A DNA stretch of 64,000 bases from Apostichopus japonicus. Lineage: Eukaryota; Echinodermata; Holothuroidea; Aspidochirotida; Stichopodidae. How positions within the stretch are numbered: position 1 is the stretch's first letter; each line of letters begins with the position of its first letter. The notes under the pieces are model-generated. The model searched no databases, had not been told where the DNA came from, and was given only the letters and a program-made list of their open reading frames with translations. Below are positions 11,826-26,129 of the stretch, piece by piece. The stretch spans positions 43,095,611 to 43,159,610 of the forward strand of contig NC_092576.1 of assembly GCF_037975245.1 (NCBI RefSeq), read 5' to 3'. The position numbers and the translations under genes were made by a program.

Positions 11826-11957
<132 letters not shown>

Positions 11958-12017
11958 AGGAAATCAACATAAGAATTTTCTGCTAACTATTGATAGAAAT
12001 CATAATGAACAACTCAC

Positions 12018-12089
12018 AGTGTCCTCGTCAAATTGATTTCGATGAACATATCGGATGGTATGTGTGATATGTTATTTCTTCCAAAGTTC
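12018..12089 (-). CDS. LRR exon (one 24-residue repeat)
   Basis: This 72-bp exon has acceptor TATTTTAAAG, donor GTGAGT and phase 2 borders. It reads NFGRNNISHIPSDMF, then IEINLTRTL, a complete LRR. It lies immediately upstream, in transcription order, of an intron containing a long (TA)n tract. Confidence 0.65.
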
Positions 12090-12929
12090 CTTTAAAATAA
12101 GAGAAATCATGAACGGATGTGAATATCGAATAACGCTTATATGATTAATGATATATGCATTGAATGTGTGACTATTGTGTAACACACATACTGTATTATG
12201 TATAGGCCTATGTGTGACAAATCCTCACATGCGTTAGAGGATTGATGTAACTATGATACTTTACACTATATCGATGCGATGATATACACATGTGACCTTC
12301 TCACAGGTGCATTTACAGCAACGAGCCATATAATTACCCAATCACATACATTCGAGTATAATGATAAATATATGTGACTATTCTGTCACGCACATTATGC
12401 TTAGCGCGATTTTCTGTGAACCGCCTAGTTTTTTTATTTTTTTATTCACCTATAATCAAGGAGAGACATACTTATTGTATTTATGAAGCTATTCCATTAA
12501 ATTTGATCGTTGTGTTTGAATTTGGAATTGATTTGGTGACTCTTTTCATGTTAATAGCCTCCTAATTTACTAGTGTAAAATATATAAACTACACTTGAAG
12601 TGGTCGGAGTAAATTCAAATAGCACACAGTGGTGACATTTGGATTTCACCGTTAAGTTTACAAGCAAAAGAATCCAACGTTGCTTAGAAAACAAAACTTA
12701 CAATTATGATAGAGTTATCCCTTCCGATAGCAATACTCGCGAACTACTTTCAAATCTGACAACTGCCGCACATAATCACTTAAACACAGGTAGCTAGTAA
12801 ATAACTAAAAAGACGTGAACACGTCTTCATATACTTAAGTGCGTTATTGGTTTATCTTTTTCTTTTTCTTCTGCTGTCATTGTAAGGAAACCAAAAATAT
12901 ATATATATACTCAACAGAGATCGACCTAC

Positions 12930-13001
12930 AAGGTGGTCAGTTCATCGAGGCCGTGAATAGTCTCTTTGGAAATATTAACAAGTCTGTTTGAGTAAGTACT
13001 C
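12930..13001 (-). CDS. LRR exon (one 24-residue repeat)
   Basis: This 72-bp exon, too short for an ORF caller, has acceptor CATTTCAG and donor GTAGGT and is phase 2 on both sides. It reads STYSNRLVNIS, then KETIHGLDELTTL, an LRR with the usual N, I and closing L residues. The same length and phases as the neighbouring exons support it. An upstream alternative acceptor (CAAACAG) would make it shorter and break the repeat length. Confidence 0.6.
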
Positions 13002-13440
13002 CTGAAATGAGTAAATAAATTTTATTAAAAAAACTTATTAATGAAGTATTTCACCAACAAAATGAAGTCATTACTAAGTATTATAAATGAGCATTTTAAA
13101 TAATTTCAAGTACAAATAGTTGCAAATAATACGCTCACACTACATATTTATATTGACTCAGTTAGTAACACGGCCAAACGATTATTGGTTAATTTCCCCC
13201 AGCGAAAAGTTCATGAAAGAAACATTACATACCACTTCAAAGAGAATTTCATAGAACCCGCTCTTGACTTTTCAATGTAGAGTAGTATTAAACTATTATA
13301 GAAGCATAGCTAATATTGACATCATACATGAAAATTGATTGTATAATACACCACTGTATGCTTTGCAATCGACAATTATTTTGTCCGGTCATGACACATT
13401 TTCATTCCTGTCATTTATAACCATTTTTCAGATTACTCAC

Positions 13441-13512
13441 AGGTAATATATCTCTGGTGTATTGTTGAAAATGTTATCAGGTATTTCTGTGAGGTTGTTT
13501 TCCTGAAGTCGT
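13441..13512 (-). CDS. LRR exon (one 24-residue repeat)
   Basis: This 72-bp exon has a TTTCTCAG acceptor and a GTGAGT donor, and enters and leaves in phase 2. It reads RLQENNLTEIP, then DNIFNN, matching the LRR pattern LxxNxLxxIPxxxF. It is the most 5' exon that I can recognise. Nothing LRR-like was seen between it and the satellite at about 14.5 kb, so the start of the gene is missing or lies beyond the satellite. Confidence 0.65.
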
Positions 13513-13558
13513 CTGAGAAATAAAAATCACAGTTATCGTAGAAAGGAACAGCAGAACA

Positions 13559-13815
13559 GGAGTGTTAGCTCAGTGGCCTGCTCAGGCACGCCGGTGCCTT
13601 TCAATCATAAGGTCCCGGTTCGAGTCACTCCCAGATTAATGTATGTCGTCCAGTTACAGAGTTGTTGACAATTGACAGTTCACAATCATGGACGTTAAAT
13701 ATGATTGTAAGAGACTGACTTCGCCAATGAGGCGCCAATGACTTCGCCAATAAGCCAATGAGGCTTCTTCGCGAGTTCCTGCTTGCAAGAGGATCTAAAA
13801 TATTTACATACATAC
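13559..13815 (+). mobile_element. tRNA-derived SINE (copy 2)
   Basis: Same family as the element at 1027-1938 but in the opposite orientation and without the nested insert. It has the head GGAGTGTTAGCTCAGTGG, the B box GGTTCGAGTCAC, and the tail GCTTGCAAGAGGATCTAA ending in a (CATA)n-like run. An internal block around GACTTCGCCAAT is duplicated. Confidence 0.75.
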
Positions 13816-13920
13816 ATTCAGTTAAGCTATGGAGGAGACGAAATATTTTAAGGTGAGAATATATCTGAACGGTCACAATCTAACGATGAACTTTTGTTGA
13901 AGAAATGTTAACTTTACAAC

Positions 13921-13976
13921 TATATATATGCAAGTATATATATATGCAAGTATATATATATATATATATACATATA
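13921..13976. repeat. TA-rich microsatellite
   Basis: Short repeats of TATATATGCAAG followed by (TA)n. Confidence 0.8.
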
Positions 13977-14537
13977 TTACCTGGGTTATGTGGACGTTGG
14001 CATATGACAGGGTTACGGGGACTACTAGATGTACACAAGCTAGGCCCGTAAAAATTAAGTGGTTTCTGCTGTTATGGTGAGTGGAGCTATCTATACCTTC
14101 AGAAATGCAATTTTATTTATTGAGAGAAAAGTCGGTATACATGATAGTGTGGACATTATTATGTGGACAGTCCCCATAATCCCCCTGTATACTAACTTTA
14201 TATACATTATACATAGCAGGCAATGTAAAAACGATTGTATATGCAAGGTGCACAATATGCGTACATTTTAATACTAAAAGAAAATCCAGACCAAAAGTCT
14301 AAACAAGTGGCGAATCCGTGGAATTGCATATCTAATCGCCACACACCAAATACAGACATAAAGTACTGACAATACCCATGCAATCTACCCAATGTAAGGG
14401 AAATGTTAATGATATGGGTATAAGCCTTTTGACCCTTTATAATGTACTCACTTATTGCCATAATAGTGTATATGTATGACACAAAAAACAATTACCAAAG
14501 TTAAAATGAAGTATATTCGTTTTATCGAAATATGTGG

Positions 14538-17500
14538 TTAGCATGGTTATGGTCAGTGTGAATTAGATTAGCTGATCATTTCTGAATAAATTCAAGAGGA
14601 GCTTTGCTTTAGAGTCAATATGTCATACCACATCATGTGTATAAGATTATGTGGACGGTCCACATAATCCGCTCATACACTTACGATTATATAATCCAAT
14701 TGAGATTACGTGTGTTACAGAAAAAAAAAGACGTTAATACTTCTATATGAATATATTCAATACATTCAATACAAATGATTTAAACAGATCTTCGAGTTCG
14801 GTAAATACAGGATATAAAACAGACCCATATTTGGCGGGTTGATTCCTTATTGAATCTGTCAATATTTGGTGCGGGGTCCTTCCTTTGAACACAGTTATTT
14901 TGAAATAATGTAGTTGATAAATTTGTAACCCTAATTTTGGTTTATAATCAATAAACAATACAATGAAATGTGTATAAGATTATGTGGACGGTCCACATAA
15001 TCCGCTCGTACACTTACGATTATATATTCCAATTGAGATTACGTGTGTTACAGAAATAAAGTCGTTAATACTACTATATGAATCAATTCAATACATTCAA
15101 TACACATGATTTAAACAGATCTACGAGTTCGGTAAATACAGGATATAAAACAGACCCATATTTGGCGGGTTGATTCCTTAATGAATCTGTCAATATTTGG
15201 TGCGGGGTCCTTCCTTTGAACACAGTTATTTTGAAATAATGTAGTTGATAAATTTGTAACCCTAATTTTGGTTTATAATCAATAAACAATACAATGAAAT
15301 GTGTATAAGATTATGTGGACGGTCCACATAATCCGCTCGTACACTTACGATTATATATTCCAATTGAGATTACGTGTGTTACAGAAAAAAAAGTCGTTAA
15401 TACTACTATATGAATCAATTCAATACATTCAATACACATGATTCAAACAGATCTACGAGTTCGGTAAATACAGGATATAAAACAGACCCATATTTGACGG
15501 GTTGATTCACTACTGAATCTGTCGATATTTGGTGCTGGGTCTTTCATAAGAACACAGTTATTTTGAATTAATGTAGTTGATAAATTTGTAACCCTAATTT
15601 TGGTTTATAATCAATAGACAATACAATGAAATGTGTATAAGATTATGTGGACGGTCCACATAATCCGCTCGCACACTTACGATTATATATTCCAATTGAG
15701 ATTACGTGTGTTACAGAAAGAAAAATACGTTAATACTACTATATGAATATGTTCAATTCATTCAGCACACATGATTAAACAGATCTACGAGTTCGGTAAA
15801 TACAGGATATAAAACAGACCCATATTTGACGGGTTGATTCCTTACTGAATCTGTCGATATTTGGTGCGGGGTCTTTCATAAGAACACAGTTATTTTGAAT
15901 TATTGTAGTTGATAAATTTGTAACCCTAATTTTGGTTTATAATCAATAAACAATACAATGAAATGTGTATAAGATTATGTGGACGGTCCACATAATCCGC
16001 TCGCACACTTACGATTATATATTCCAATTGAGATTACGTGTGTTACAGAAAAAAAGACGTTAATACTACTATATGAATATATTCAATACATTCAATACAC
16101 ATGATTCAAACAGATCTACGAGTTCAGGTAAATACTGGTTTTGAAACAGACCCATATTTGACGGGTTGATTCCTTACTGAATCTGTCGATATTTGGTGCT
16201 GGGTCTTTCATAAGAACACAGTTATTTTGAATTAATGTAGTTGATAAATTTGTAACCCTAATTTTGGTTTATAATCAAGAGACAATACAATGAAATGTGT
16301 ATAAGATTATGTGGACGGTCCACATAATCCGCTCGTACACTTACGATTATATATTCCAATTGAGATTACGTGTGTTACAGAAAGAAAAAAGACGTTAATA
16401 CTACTATATGAATATATTCAATACCTTCAGTACACATGATTTAATTAGATCTACGAGTTCGGTAAATACAGGATATAAAACAGACCCATATTTGACGGGT
16501 TGATTCTTTACTGAATCTGTCGATATTTGGTGCTGGGTCTTTCATAAGAACACAGTTATTTTGAATTAACAGAGTTGATACATTTTTATGCCCTTATTTT
16601 GGTTTATAATCAATAAACAATACAATGAAATGTGTATAAGATTATGTGGACGGTCCACATAATCCGCTCGTACACTTACGATTATATATTCCAATTGAGA
16701 TTACGTGTGTTACAGAAAAAAAGACGTTAATACTGCTATATGAATATATTCAATACACATGATTCAAACAGATCTACGAGTTCGGTAAATAAAGGTTATA
16801 AAACAGACCCATATTTGACGGGTTGATTCTTTACTGAATCTGTCGATATTTGGTGCGGGGTCCTTCCTTTCAACACAGTTATTTTGAATTATTGTTGTTG
16901 ATAAATTTTAAACCCTAATTTTGGTTTATAATCAATAAACAATACAATGAAATGTGTATAAGATTATGTGGACGGTCCACATAATCCGCTCGTACACTTA
17001 CGATTATATATTCCAATTGAGATTACGTGTGTTACAGAAAGAAAAAAGACGTTAATACTACTATATGAATATATTCAATACCTTCAGAACACATGATTTA
17101 ATTAGATCTACGAGTTCGGTAAATACAGGATATAAAACAGACCCATATTTGACGGGTTGATTCTTTACTGAATCTGTCGATATTTGGTGCTGGGTCTTTC
17201 ATAAGAACACAGTTATTTTGAATTAATGTAGTTGATAAATTTGTAACCCTAATTTTGGTTTAGAATCAATAGACAATACAATGAAATGTGTATAAGATTA
17301 TGTGGACGGTCCACATAATCCGCTCGCACACTTACGATTATATATTCCAATTGAGATTACGTGTGTTACAGAAAAAAAGACGTTAATACTACTATATGAT
17401 TATATTCAATACATTCAATACACATGATTCAAACAGATCTACGAGTTCAGGTAAATACTGGTTTTGAAACAGACCCATATTTGACGGGTTGATTCCTTAC

Positions 17501-20152
17501 TGAATCTGTCGATATTTGGTGCTGGGTCTTTCATAAGAACACAGTTATTTTGAATTAATGTAGTTGATAAATTTGTAACCCTAATTTTGGTTTATAATCA
17601 ATAGACAATACAATGAAATGTGTATAAGATTATGTGGACGGTCCACATAATCCGCTCGTACACTTACGATTATATATTCCAATTGAGATTACGTGTGTTA
17701 CAGAAAGAAAAAAGACGTTAATACTACTATATGAATATATTCAATACCTTCAGTACACATGATTTAATTAGATCTACGAGTTCGGTAAATACAGGATATA
17801 AAACAGACCCATATTTGACGGGTTGATTCTTTACTGAATCTGTCGATATTTGGTGCTGGGTCTTTCATAAGAACACAGTTATTTTGAATTAATGTAGTTG
17901 ATAAATTTTAAACCCTAATTTTGGTTTATAATCAATAGACAATACAATGAAATGTGTATAAGATTATGTGGACGGTCCACATAATCCGCTCGTACACTTA
18001 CGATTATATATTCCAATTGAGATTACGTGTGTTACAGAAAAAAAGACGTTAATACTACTATATGAATATATTCAATACATTCAGTACACATGATTCAAAC
18101 AGATCTACGAGTTCGGTAAATAAAGGTTATAAAACAGACCCATATTTGACGGGTTGATTCTTTACTGAATCTGTCGATATTTGGTGCGGGGTCCTTCCTT
18201 TGAACACAGTTATTTTGAGTTATTGTTGTTGATAAATTTTTATTGCCTAATTTTGGTTTATAATCAATAAACAATACAATGAAATGTGTATAAGATTATG
18301 TGGACGGTCCACATAATCCGCTCGTACACTTACGATTATATATTCCAATTGAGATTACGTGTGCTACAGAAAAAAGACGTTAATACTTCTATATGAATAT
18401 ATTCAATACATTCAATACACATGATTCAAACAGATCTACGAGTTCTGGTAAATACTGGTTTTAAAACAGACCCATATTTGACGGGTTGATTCTTTACTGA
18501 ATCTATCGATATTTAGTGCGGGGTGTTTCCTAAGAACGGTTATTTTGAATTAACAGAGTTGATACATTTTTATGCCCTTATTTTGGTTTATAATCAATAA
18601 ACAATACAATGAAATGTGTATAAGATTATGTGGACGGTCCACATAATCCGCTGGTACACTTACGATTATATATTCCAATTGAGATTACGTGTGTTACAGA
18701 AAAAAAGACGTTAATACTGCTATATGAATATATTCAATACACATGATTCAAACAGATCTACGAGTTCGGTAAATAAAGGTTATAAAACAGACCCATATTT
18801 GACGGGTTGATTCTTTACTGAATCTGTCGATATTTGGTGCGGGGTCCTTCCTTTCAACACAGTTATTTTGAATTATTGTTGTTGATAAATTTTAAACCCT
18901 AATTTTGGTTTATAATCAATAAACAATACAATGAAATGTGTATAAGATTATGTGGACGGTCCACATAATCCGCTCGTACACTTACGATTATATATTCCAA
19001 TTGAGATTACGTGTGTTACAGAAAAAAAAAGACGTTAATACTACTATATGAATATATTCAATTCATTCAATACACATGATTCAAACAGATCTACGAGTTC
19101 GGTAAATAAAGGATATAAAACAGACCCATATTTGACGGGTTGATTCTTTACTGAATCTGTCGATATGTGGTGCGGGGTGGTTCCTAAGAACGGTTATTTT
19201 GAATTTACAGAGTTGATAAATTTTTATTGCCTAATTTTGGTTTATAATCAATAGACAATACAATGAAATGTGTACAAGATTATGTGGACGGTCCACATAA
19301 TCCGCTCGTACACTTACGATTATATATTCCAATTGAGATTACGTGTGTTACAGAAAAAAATACGTTAATACTACTATATGAATATATTCAATACATTCAA
19401 TACACATGATTCAAACAGATCTACGAGTTCGGTAAATACAGGATATAAAACAGACCCATATTTGACGGGTTGATTCTTTACTGAATCTATCGATATTTGG
19501 TGCGGGGTCCTTCCTTTCAACACAGTTATTTTGAATTAATGTAGTTGATAAATTTTAAGCCCTAATTTTGGTTTATAATCAATAAACAATACAATGAAAT
19601 GTGTATAAGATTATGTGGACGGTCCACATTATCCGCTCGTACACTTACGATTATATATTCCAATTGAGATTACGTGTGTTACAGAAAAAAAGACATTAAT
19701 ACTACTATATGAATATATTCAATACATTCAGTACACATGATTTAATCAGATCTACGAGTTCGGTAAATACAGGATATAAAACAGACCCATATTTGACGGG
19801 TTGATTCCTTACTGAATCTGTAGATATTTGGTGCTGGGTCCTTCCTTTCAACACAGTTGTTTTGAATTAATGTAGTTGATAAATTTTTATTGCCTAATTT
19901 TGGTTTATAATCAATAAACAATACAATGAAATGTGTATAAGATTATGTGGACGGTCCACATAATCCGCTCGTACCCTTACGATTATATATTCCAATTGAG
20001 ATTACGTGTGCTACAGAAAAAAGACGTTAATACTTCTATATGAATATATTCAATACATTCAATACACATGATTCAAACAGATCTACGAGTTCGGGTAAAT
20101 ACTGGATATAAAACAGACCCATATTTGACGGGGTGATTCCTACCTGAAACAC
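14538..20152. repeat. Satellite array, 17 monomers of ~332 bp
   Basis: A type C fragment (14538-14645) is followed by head-to-tail monomers. The palindrome box begins at 14646, 14979, 15310, 15642, 15974, 16306, 16641, 16963, 17297, 17629, 17963, 18295, 18625, 18947, 19279, 19610 and 19942, so spacing is 322-335 bp. Each monomer has the box (ATTATGTGGAC, one G, GTCCACATAAT), then TACGATTATATATTCC, ACAGATCTACGAGTTC, AAACAGACCCATATTTGACG and TTTGGTTTATAATCAATA. The box is perfect in 16 of 17. Two 322-bp spacings reflect a shared ~10-bp deletion (CATTCAATA lost). No coding frame is conserved. Confidence 0.97.
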
Positions 20153-23100
20153 ATCAAGATATGAGGGTGTGTAGCCCTTATTCAGAAGACCGTTATTGTG
20201 AATTAATGTACTTGATTAATTTTTAATATTTTCAATTACGCATTTAGTTATAATCAATTAACAATACGACATCATACGTATAATATACTGTGGACGATCC
20301 ACATAAACCGATTATACAATTACGATTATATATTTCAATTAGGATGACGTGGAATATTAAACAAAAACCTCAACACTACTATTGCATTCCGGGGGCTCTT
20401 TAGCACAGCAGAGAATACTGTCAGATGTTCCTTTACGGAAATGTCGTGGTTAGATTCTGTTTTTACCTGCATGGTTAACCGTTGTAACTAGAGACCAGGC
20501 CATATTACAGTAACAAGAAAATAAAAAATCTCTGGGTACAAATATTTAGTAAATGTGAATACAACTTATATAATAGATTAATTTCAGAAATTGATGCGGT
20601 GGTGACACTCTGGTACATATAATAAGCAATAAAACAATACAACATGTGACGTAAAACTCTTTAACTATTTCATTAACAACAACAACATTATCCCCACAAA
20701 CATATGCAGATATGTTGTAGACATTTAACTCACTGATAATACCGTTTTACTAAACCCATAACTCTCTTAATTAGACTATAAAACACATCAATAAGCATTT
20801 AACCCTCCTAAATGACATCGAACTTGACTATAAATATTCATGACATGGCTGGCTATGTAGCTAAGTGCACCGCTTACTACGGATGAGTATAAAAACCATT
20901 CACGTTACACTACTATCCTAATACACACTATTTTCTTAACAGCTTCGTTTTGAACAATTAATATTTGAATGGTTATGAGTATTATCTTACAGGATAAGGG
21001 TAGTAGTAAGTTTTATTTTCACAGGCTTTTTAAGTCGGGGGGTAAGGGTGCGGGGGGGGGGGCAGCAATACCATCCATAACTTTGCACCGGTAGTCATTG
21101 AGGTCAGTTTACAGGAGTGGTTCACTTCCAATGTTCCCAATTAAAGTTGAGATCAAGTTTCATTACAATGTAGGTAAACCGACTTCCATGCACAAATTTA
21201 ATATTATATGGCTATCTATTTTTAATATCAATATTTCTATGCTCAATGACACATGATATAGACAGATCTATAACTTCGGAAAATAAAGGATATAAACAGA
21301 CCCTTGTTTGACGTAGTGATGATTAACTGAAATATTTCGAGATTTGAGGGTTTGGCCCTTGTTCAGAAGGCTGTCAGTGGGTATAAGATTAGCTGATCAT
21401 TTCTGAATATATTCAAGATGAGCTTTGCTTAAGAATCAATATGTTATACAATATCGTGTGTCTCAGATGATGTGGACGGTCCACATAATCCGCTCATATA
21501 CTTACGATTATATATTCCGATTGGGATTACGTGTGTTACTAAAAAAAAAACGTTAATACTACTATCCAAATACATTCTATTAACCAAAAGAAAATATTTT
21601 GGTTGTGATCTTTCTTAACAAGCTGCTTTTAAGACAGTCATGTGAACGGTCAACAGTATTATCATACTAATATTAAGGCTTAAGGATTAGGGTTATTCTT
21701 GCGGGTTTTCCTATAATAATCCTAACCCATGTAACCAGGGTTGTTGATGTTGCTTACACTTTTTTCTTACCAATGTTCCCAAATAAAGTTTTGTTAAGAA
21801 TATATTAACCTAAAGGTAAACCGTATGACATGCAAAAATATATTTTTGTTTTTGATAAAGTTATCTGTTTTTAATATAAATCTTTATATACATGATTTAA
21901 ACAGATCTACGAGTTCAGTAATTAAAGGTTATAAAACAGACCCATATTTGACGGGTTGATTCCTTCCTGAATCTGTCGATATTTGGTGCGGGGTCTTTCA
22001 TAAGAACGGTTATTTTGAATTAATAGAGTTGATCAATTTTCAACCCTAATTTTGGTTTATAATCAATAAACAATACAATGAAATGTGTATAAGATTATGT
22101 GGACGGTCCACATAATCCGCTCGTACACTTATGACTATATATTCCAATTGAGATTACGTGTGTTACAGGAAAAAAAAGACGTTAATACTACTATATGAAT
22201 ATATTCAATTCATTCAATACACATGATTCACACAGATCTACGAGTTCGGTAAATACAAGAAATAAAACAGACCCATATTTGACGGGTTGATTCCTTACTG
22301 AATCTGTAGATATTTGGGGCTGGGTCCTTCCTTTCAACACAGTTATTTTGAATTAATGTAGTTGATAAATTTTCAACCCTAATTTTGGTTTATAATCAAT
22401 AAACAATACAATAAAATGTGTATAAGATTATGTGGACGGTCCACATAATCCGCTCGTACACTTACGATTATATATTCCAATTGAGATTACGTGTGTAACA
22501 GAAAGAAAAAAGACGTTAATACTACTATATGAATATATTCAATACCTTCAGTACACATGATTTAATTAGATCTACGAGTTCGGTAAATACAGGATATAAA
22601 ACAGACCCATATTTGACGGGTTGATTCCTTACTGAATCTGTAGATATTTGGTGATGGGTCCTTCCTCTCAACACAGTTGTTTTGAATTAATGTAGTTGAT
22701 AAATTTCAAACCTAATTTTGGTTTATAATCAATAAACAATACAATAAAATGTGTATAAGATTATGTGGACGGTCCACATAATCCGCTCGTACACTTACGA
22801 TTATATATTCCAATTGAGATTACGTGTGTAACAGAAAGAAAAAAGACGTTAATACTACTATATGAATATATTCAATACCTTCAGTGCACATGATTTAATT
22901 AGATCTACGAGTTCGGTAAATACAGGATATAAAACAGACCCATATTTGACGGGTTGATTCCTTACTGAATCTGTAGATATTTGGTGATGGGTCCTTCCTC
23001 TCAACACAGTTGTTTTGAATTAATGTAGTTGATAAATTTCAAACCTAATTTTGGTTTATAATCAATAAACAATACAATAAAATGTGTATAAGATTATGTG

Positions 23101-23640
23101 GACGGTCCACATAATCCGCTCGTACACTTACGATTATATATTCCAATTGAGATTACGTGTGTTACAGAAAGAAAAAAAAAGACGTTAATACTACTATATG
23201 AATATATTCAATACCTTCAGTACACATGATTTTATTAGATCTACGAGTTCGGTAAATACAGGATATAAAACAGACCCATATTTGACGGGTTGATTCCTTA
23301 CTGAATATGTAGATATTTGGTGCTGGGTCCTTCCTTTCAGCACAGTTGTTTTGAATTAATGTAGTTGATAAATTTCAAACCCTAATTTTGGTTTATAATC
23401 AATAAACAATACAATGAAATGTGTATAAGATTATGTGGACGGTCCACATAATCCGCTCGTACACTTACGATTATATATTCCAATTGAGATTACGTGTGTT
23501 ACAGAAAAAAAGACGTCAATACTTCTATATGAATATATTAAATACATTCAATACACATGATTTAAACAGATCTACGAGTTCTGTAAATACAGGATATAAA
23601 ACAGACCCATATTTGACGGGTTGATTCCTACCTGAAACAC
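20153..23640. repeat. Higher-order repeat copy 1 (3,488 bp)
   Basis: It begins at ATCAAGATATGAGGG. The order is a diverged type B monomer (box GTGGACGATCCAC near 20290), a non-monomer segment containing AGCACAGCAGAGAATACTG, a G-rich tract, a type C monomer with a box at about 21466, then five type A monomers (boxes 22094, 22427, 22760, 23093, 23430). It is 999 bp longer than copy 2, which equals three extra monomers. Confidence 0.93.
21037..21062. repeat. G-rich tract in repeat copy 1 (quadruplex-prone)
   Basis: G-run, TAA, GGG, TGC, G-run. The same element recurs in each higher-order repeat near 24521, 27013, 29499 and 32117, with variable length of the last run. Confidence 0.85.
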
Positions 23641-26129
23641 ATCAAGATATGAGGGTGTGTAGCCCTTATTCAGAAGGCCGTTATTGTGAATTAATGTACT
23701 TGATTAATTTTTAATATTTTCAATTATACGGTTTTGGTTTATAATCAATAAACAATACAACATCATACGTATAATATAATGTGGACGATCCACATAAACC
23801 GATTATACAATTACGATTATATATTTCAATTGAGATGACGTGGGTTATTAAACAAAAACGTCAATACTACTGTTTCATTCCGGGGGCCCATTAGCACAGC
23901 AGAGAATACTGTCAAAAGTTCCTTTATGGAAATGTCGTGGTTAGCTTGTGTATCAGTTAATCGTAGTAAATAGAGACCAGACCATATTACAATTACAAGA
24001 AAATAAAAAATCTCTGCGTACAAGAATTTAAATTATGTGAATGCAAGTTAACAATGTAGATTAATTTTCAAAATCTTGTAAGTGATGACACTCTGGTATA
24101 TATATAATAAGCAATAAAACAATACAACATGTGACGTAAAATCTCTTTAACTATTTCATTAACAACAAGAACATTATCCCCCTAAACATATGCAGATATG
24201 TTGTAGACATTTAACTCACTGATAATACCGATTTATTTAACCCATAACTCTCTTAATTAGACTATAAAACACATCAATAAGCATTTAACCCTCCTAAATT
24301 ACATACCACTTGACTATAAATATTCATGACATTGCTGGCTATGTAGCTCAATGCACAGCTTACTACGGATGAGTATAAAAACCATTCACGTTACACTACT
24401 ATCCTAATACACACTATTTTCTTAACAGCTTCGTTTTAAACAATTAATATTTGAATGGTTATGAGTGTTATCCTACAGGATAAGGGAAATAGTAAGTTTT
24501 ATTTTCACTTTTCTTTTTAAGTCGGGGGGTAAGGGTGCGGGGGGGGGGCACCAATGCCAACCATAACCCGTGCACCGGTGGTCACTGAGGTCAGTTGACA
24601 GGAGTGGTTCATTTCCAATGTTCCCAATTAAAGTTGAGATCCAGTTTCATTACAATGTATAGGTAAGCCGACTTTCATTTAATATGATATGGCTATCTAT
24701 TTTTAATTTCTATTTTTCTATGCTCAATGACACATGATATAGACAGACCTACAACTTCGGAAAATAAAGGATACAAACAGACCCTTGTTTGACGGAGTGA
24801 TGATTAACTGAAATATTTCGAGATTTGAGGGTTTGGCCCTTGTTCAGAAGGCTGTCAGTGTTAATTAGATTAGCTGATCATTTCTGAATATATTCAAGAG
24901 GAGTTTTGCTTAAGAATCAATATGTTATACAATATCATGTGTCTCAGATTATGTGGACGGTCCACATAATACGCTCATATACTTACGATTATATATTCCA
25001 ATTGAGATTACGTGTGTTACTAAAAAAAAAACGTTAATACTACTATCCAAATACATTCTATAGACCAAAAGAAAATATTTAGGTTGTGATCTTTCTTAAC
25101 AAGCTGCTTTTAAGACAATTATTATGTGAACGGTCAACAGTATTATCATACTAATATTAAGGGTTAAAGATTAGGGTTATTCTTTCGGGTTTCCTATAAT
25201 AATCCTAACCCATGTAACGAGGATTGTTGATGCTTGCTTACACTTTTTTCTTCCCAATGTTCCCAAATAAAGTTCTGTTAAGACTATGTTAGCCTAAAGT
25301 TAAACCGTATGACATGCAAAAATATATGTTTATTTGATAAAGTTATCTGTTTTTAATATAAATCTTTATATGCTCAATGATACGTGATTTCAACAGATCT
25401 ATGAGTTCAGTAATTAAAGGAAATAAAACAAACCCATATTTGACGGGTTGATTCCTTCCTGAATCTGTCGATATTTGGTGCGGGGTCTTTCCTAAGAACA
25501 TAGTTATTTTGAATTAATAGAGTTGATCAATTTTCAACCCTAATTTTGGTTTATAATCAATAAACAATACAATGAAATGTGTATAAGATTATGTGGACGG
25601 TCCACATAATCCGCTCGTACACTTACGATTATATATTCCAATTGAGATTACGTGTGTTACAGAAAAAAAGATGTAAATACTTCTATATGAATATATTCAA
25701 TACATTCAATACACATGATTGAAACAGATCTACGAGTTCGGTAAATACAGGATATAAAACAGACCCATATTTGACGGGTTGATTCCTTACTGAATCTGTC
25801 GATATTTGGTGCGGGGTCCTTCTTTAGAACACAGTTATTTTGAATTAATATAGCTGATAAATTTCAAACCCTAATTTTTGTTTATAATCAATAAAAAAAT
25901 ATAATGAAATGTGTATAAGATTATGTGGACGGTCCACATAATCCGCTCGTACACTTACGATTATATATTCCAATTGAGATTACGTGTGTTACAGAAAAAA
26001 GACGTTTATACTTCTATAGGAAAATATTAAATACATTCAATACACATGATTTAAACAGATCTACGAGTTCTGTAAATACAGGATATAAAACAGACCCATA
26101 TTTGACGGGGTGATTCCTACCTGACACAC
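23641..26129. repeat. Higher-order repeat copy 2 (2,489 bp)
   Basis: Same order as copy 1 but with only two type A monomers (boxes 25588 and 25920). Type B lies at about 23776 and the type C box at 24948. It is almost identical to copy 3. Confidence 0.95.
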
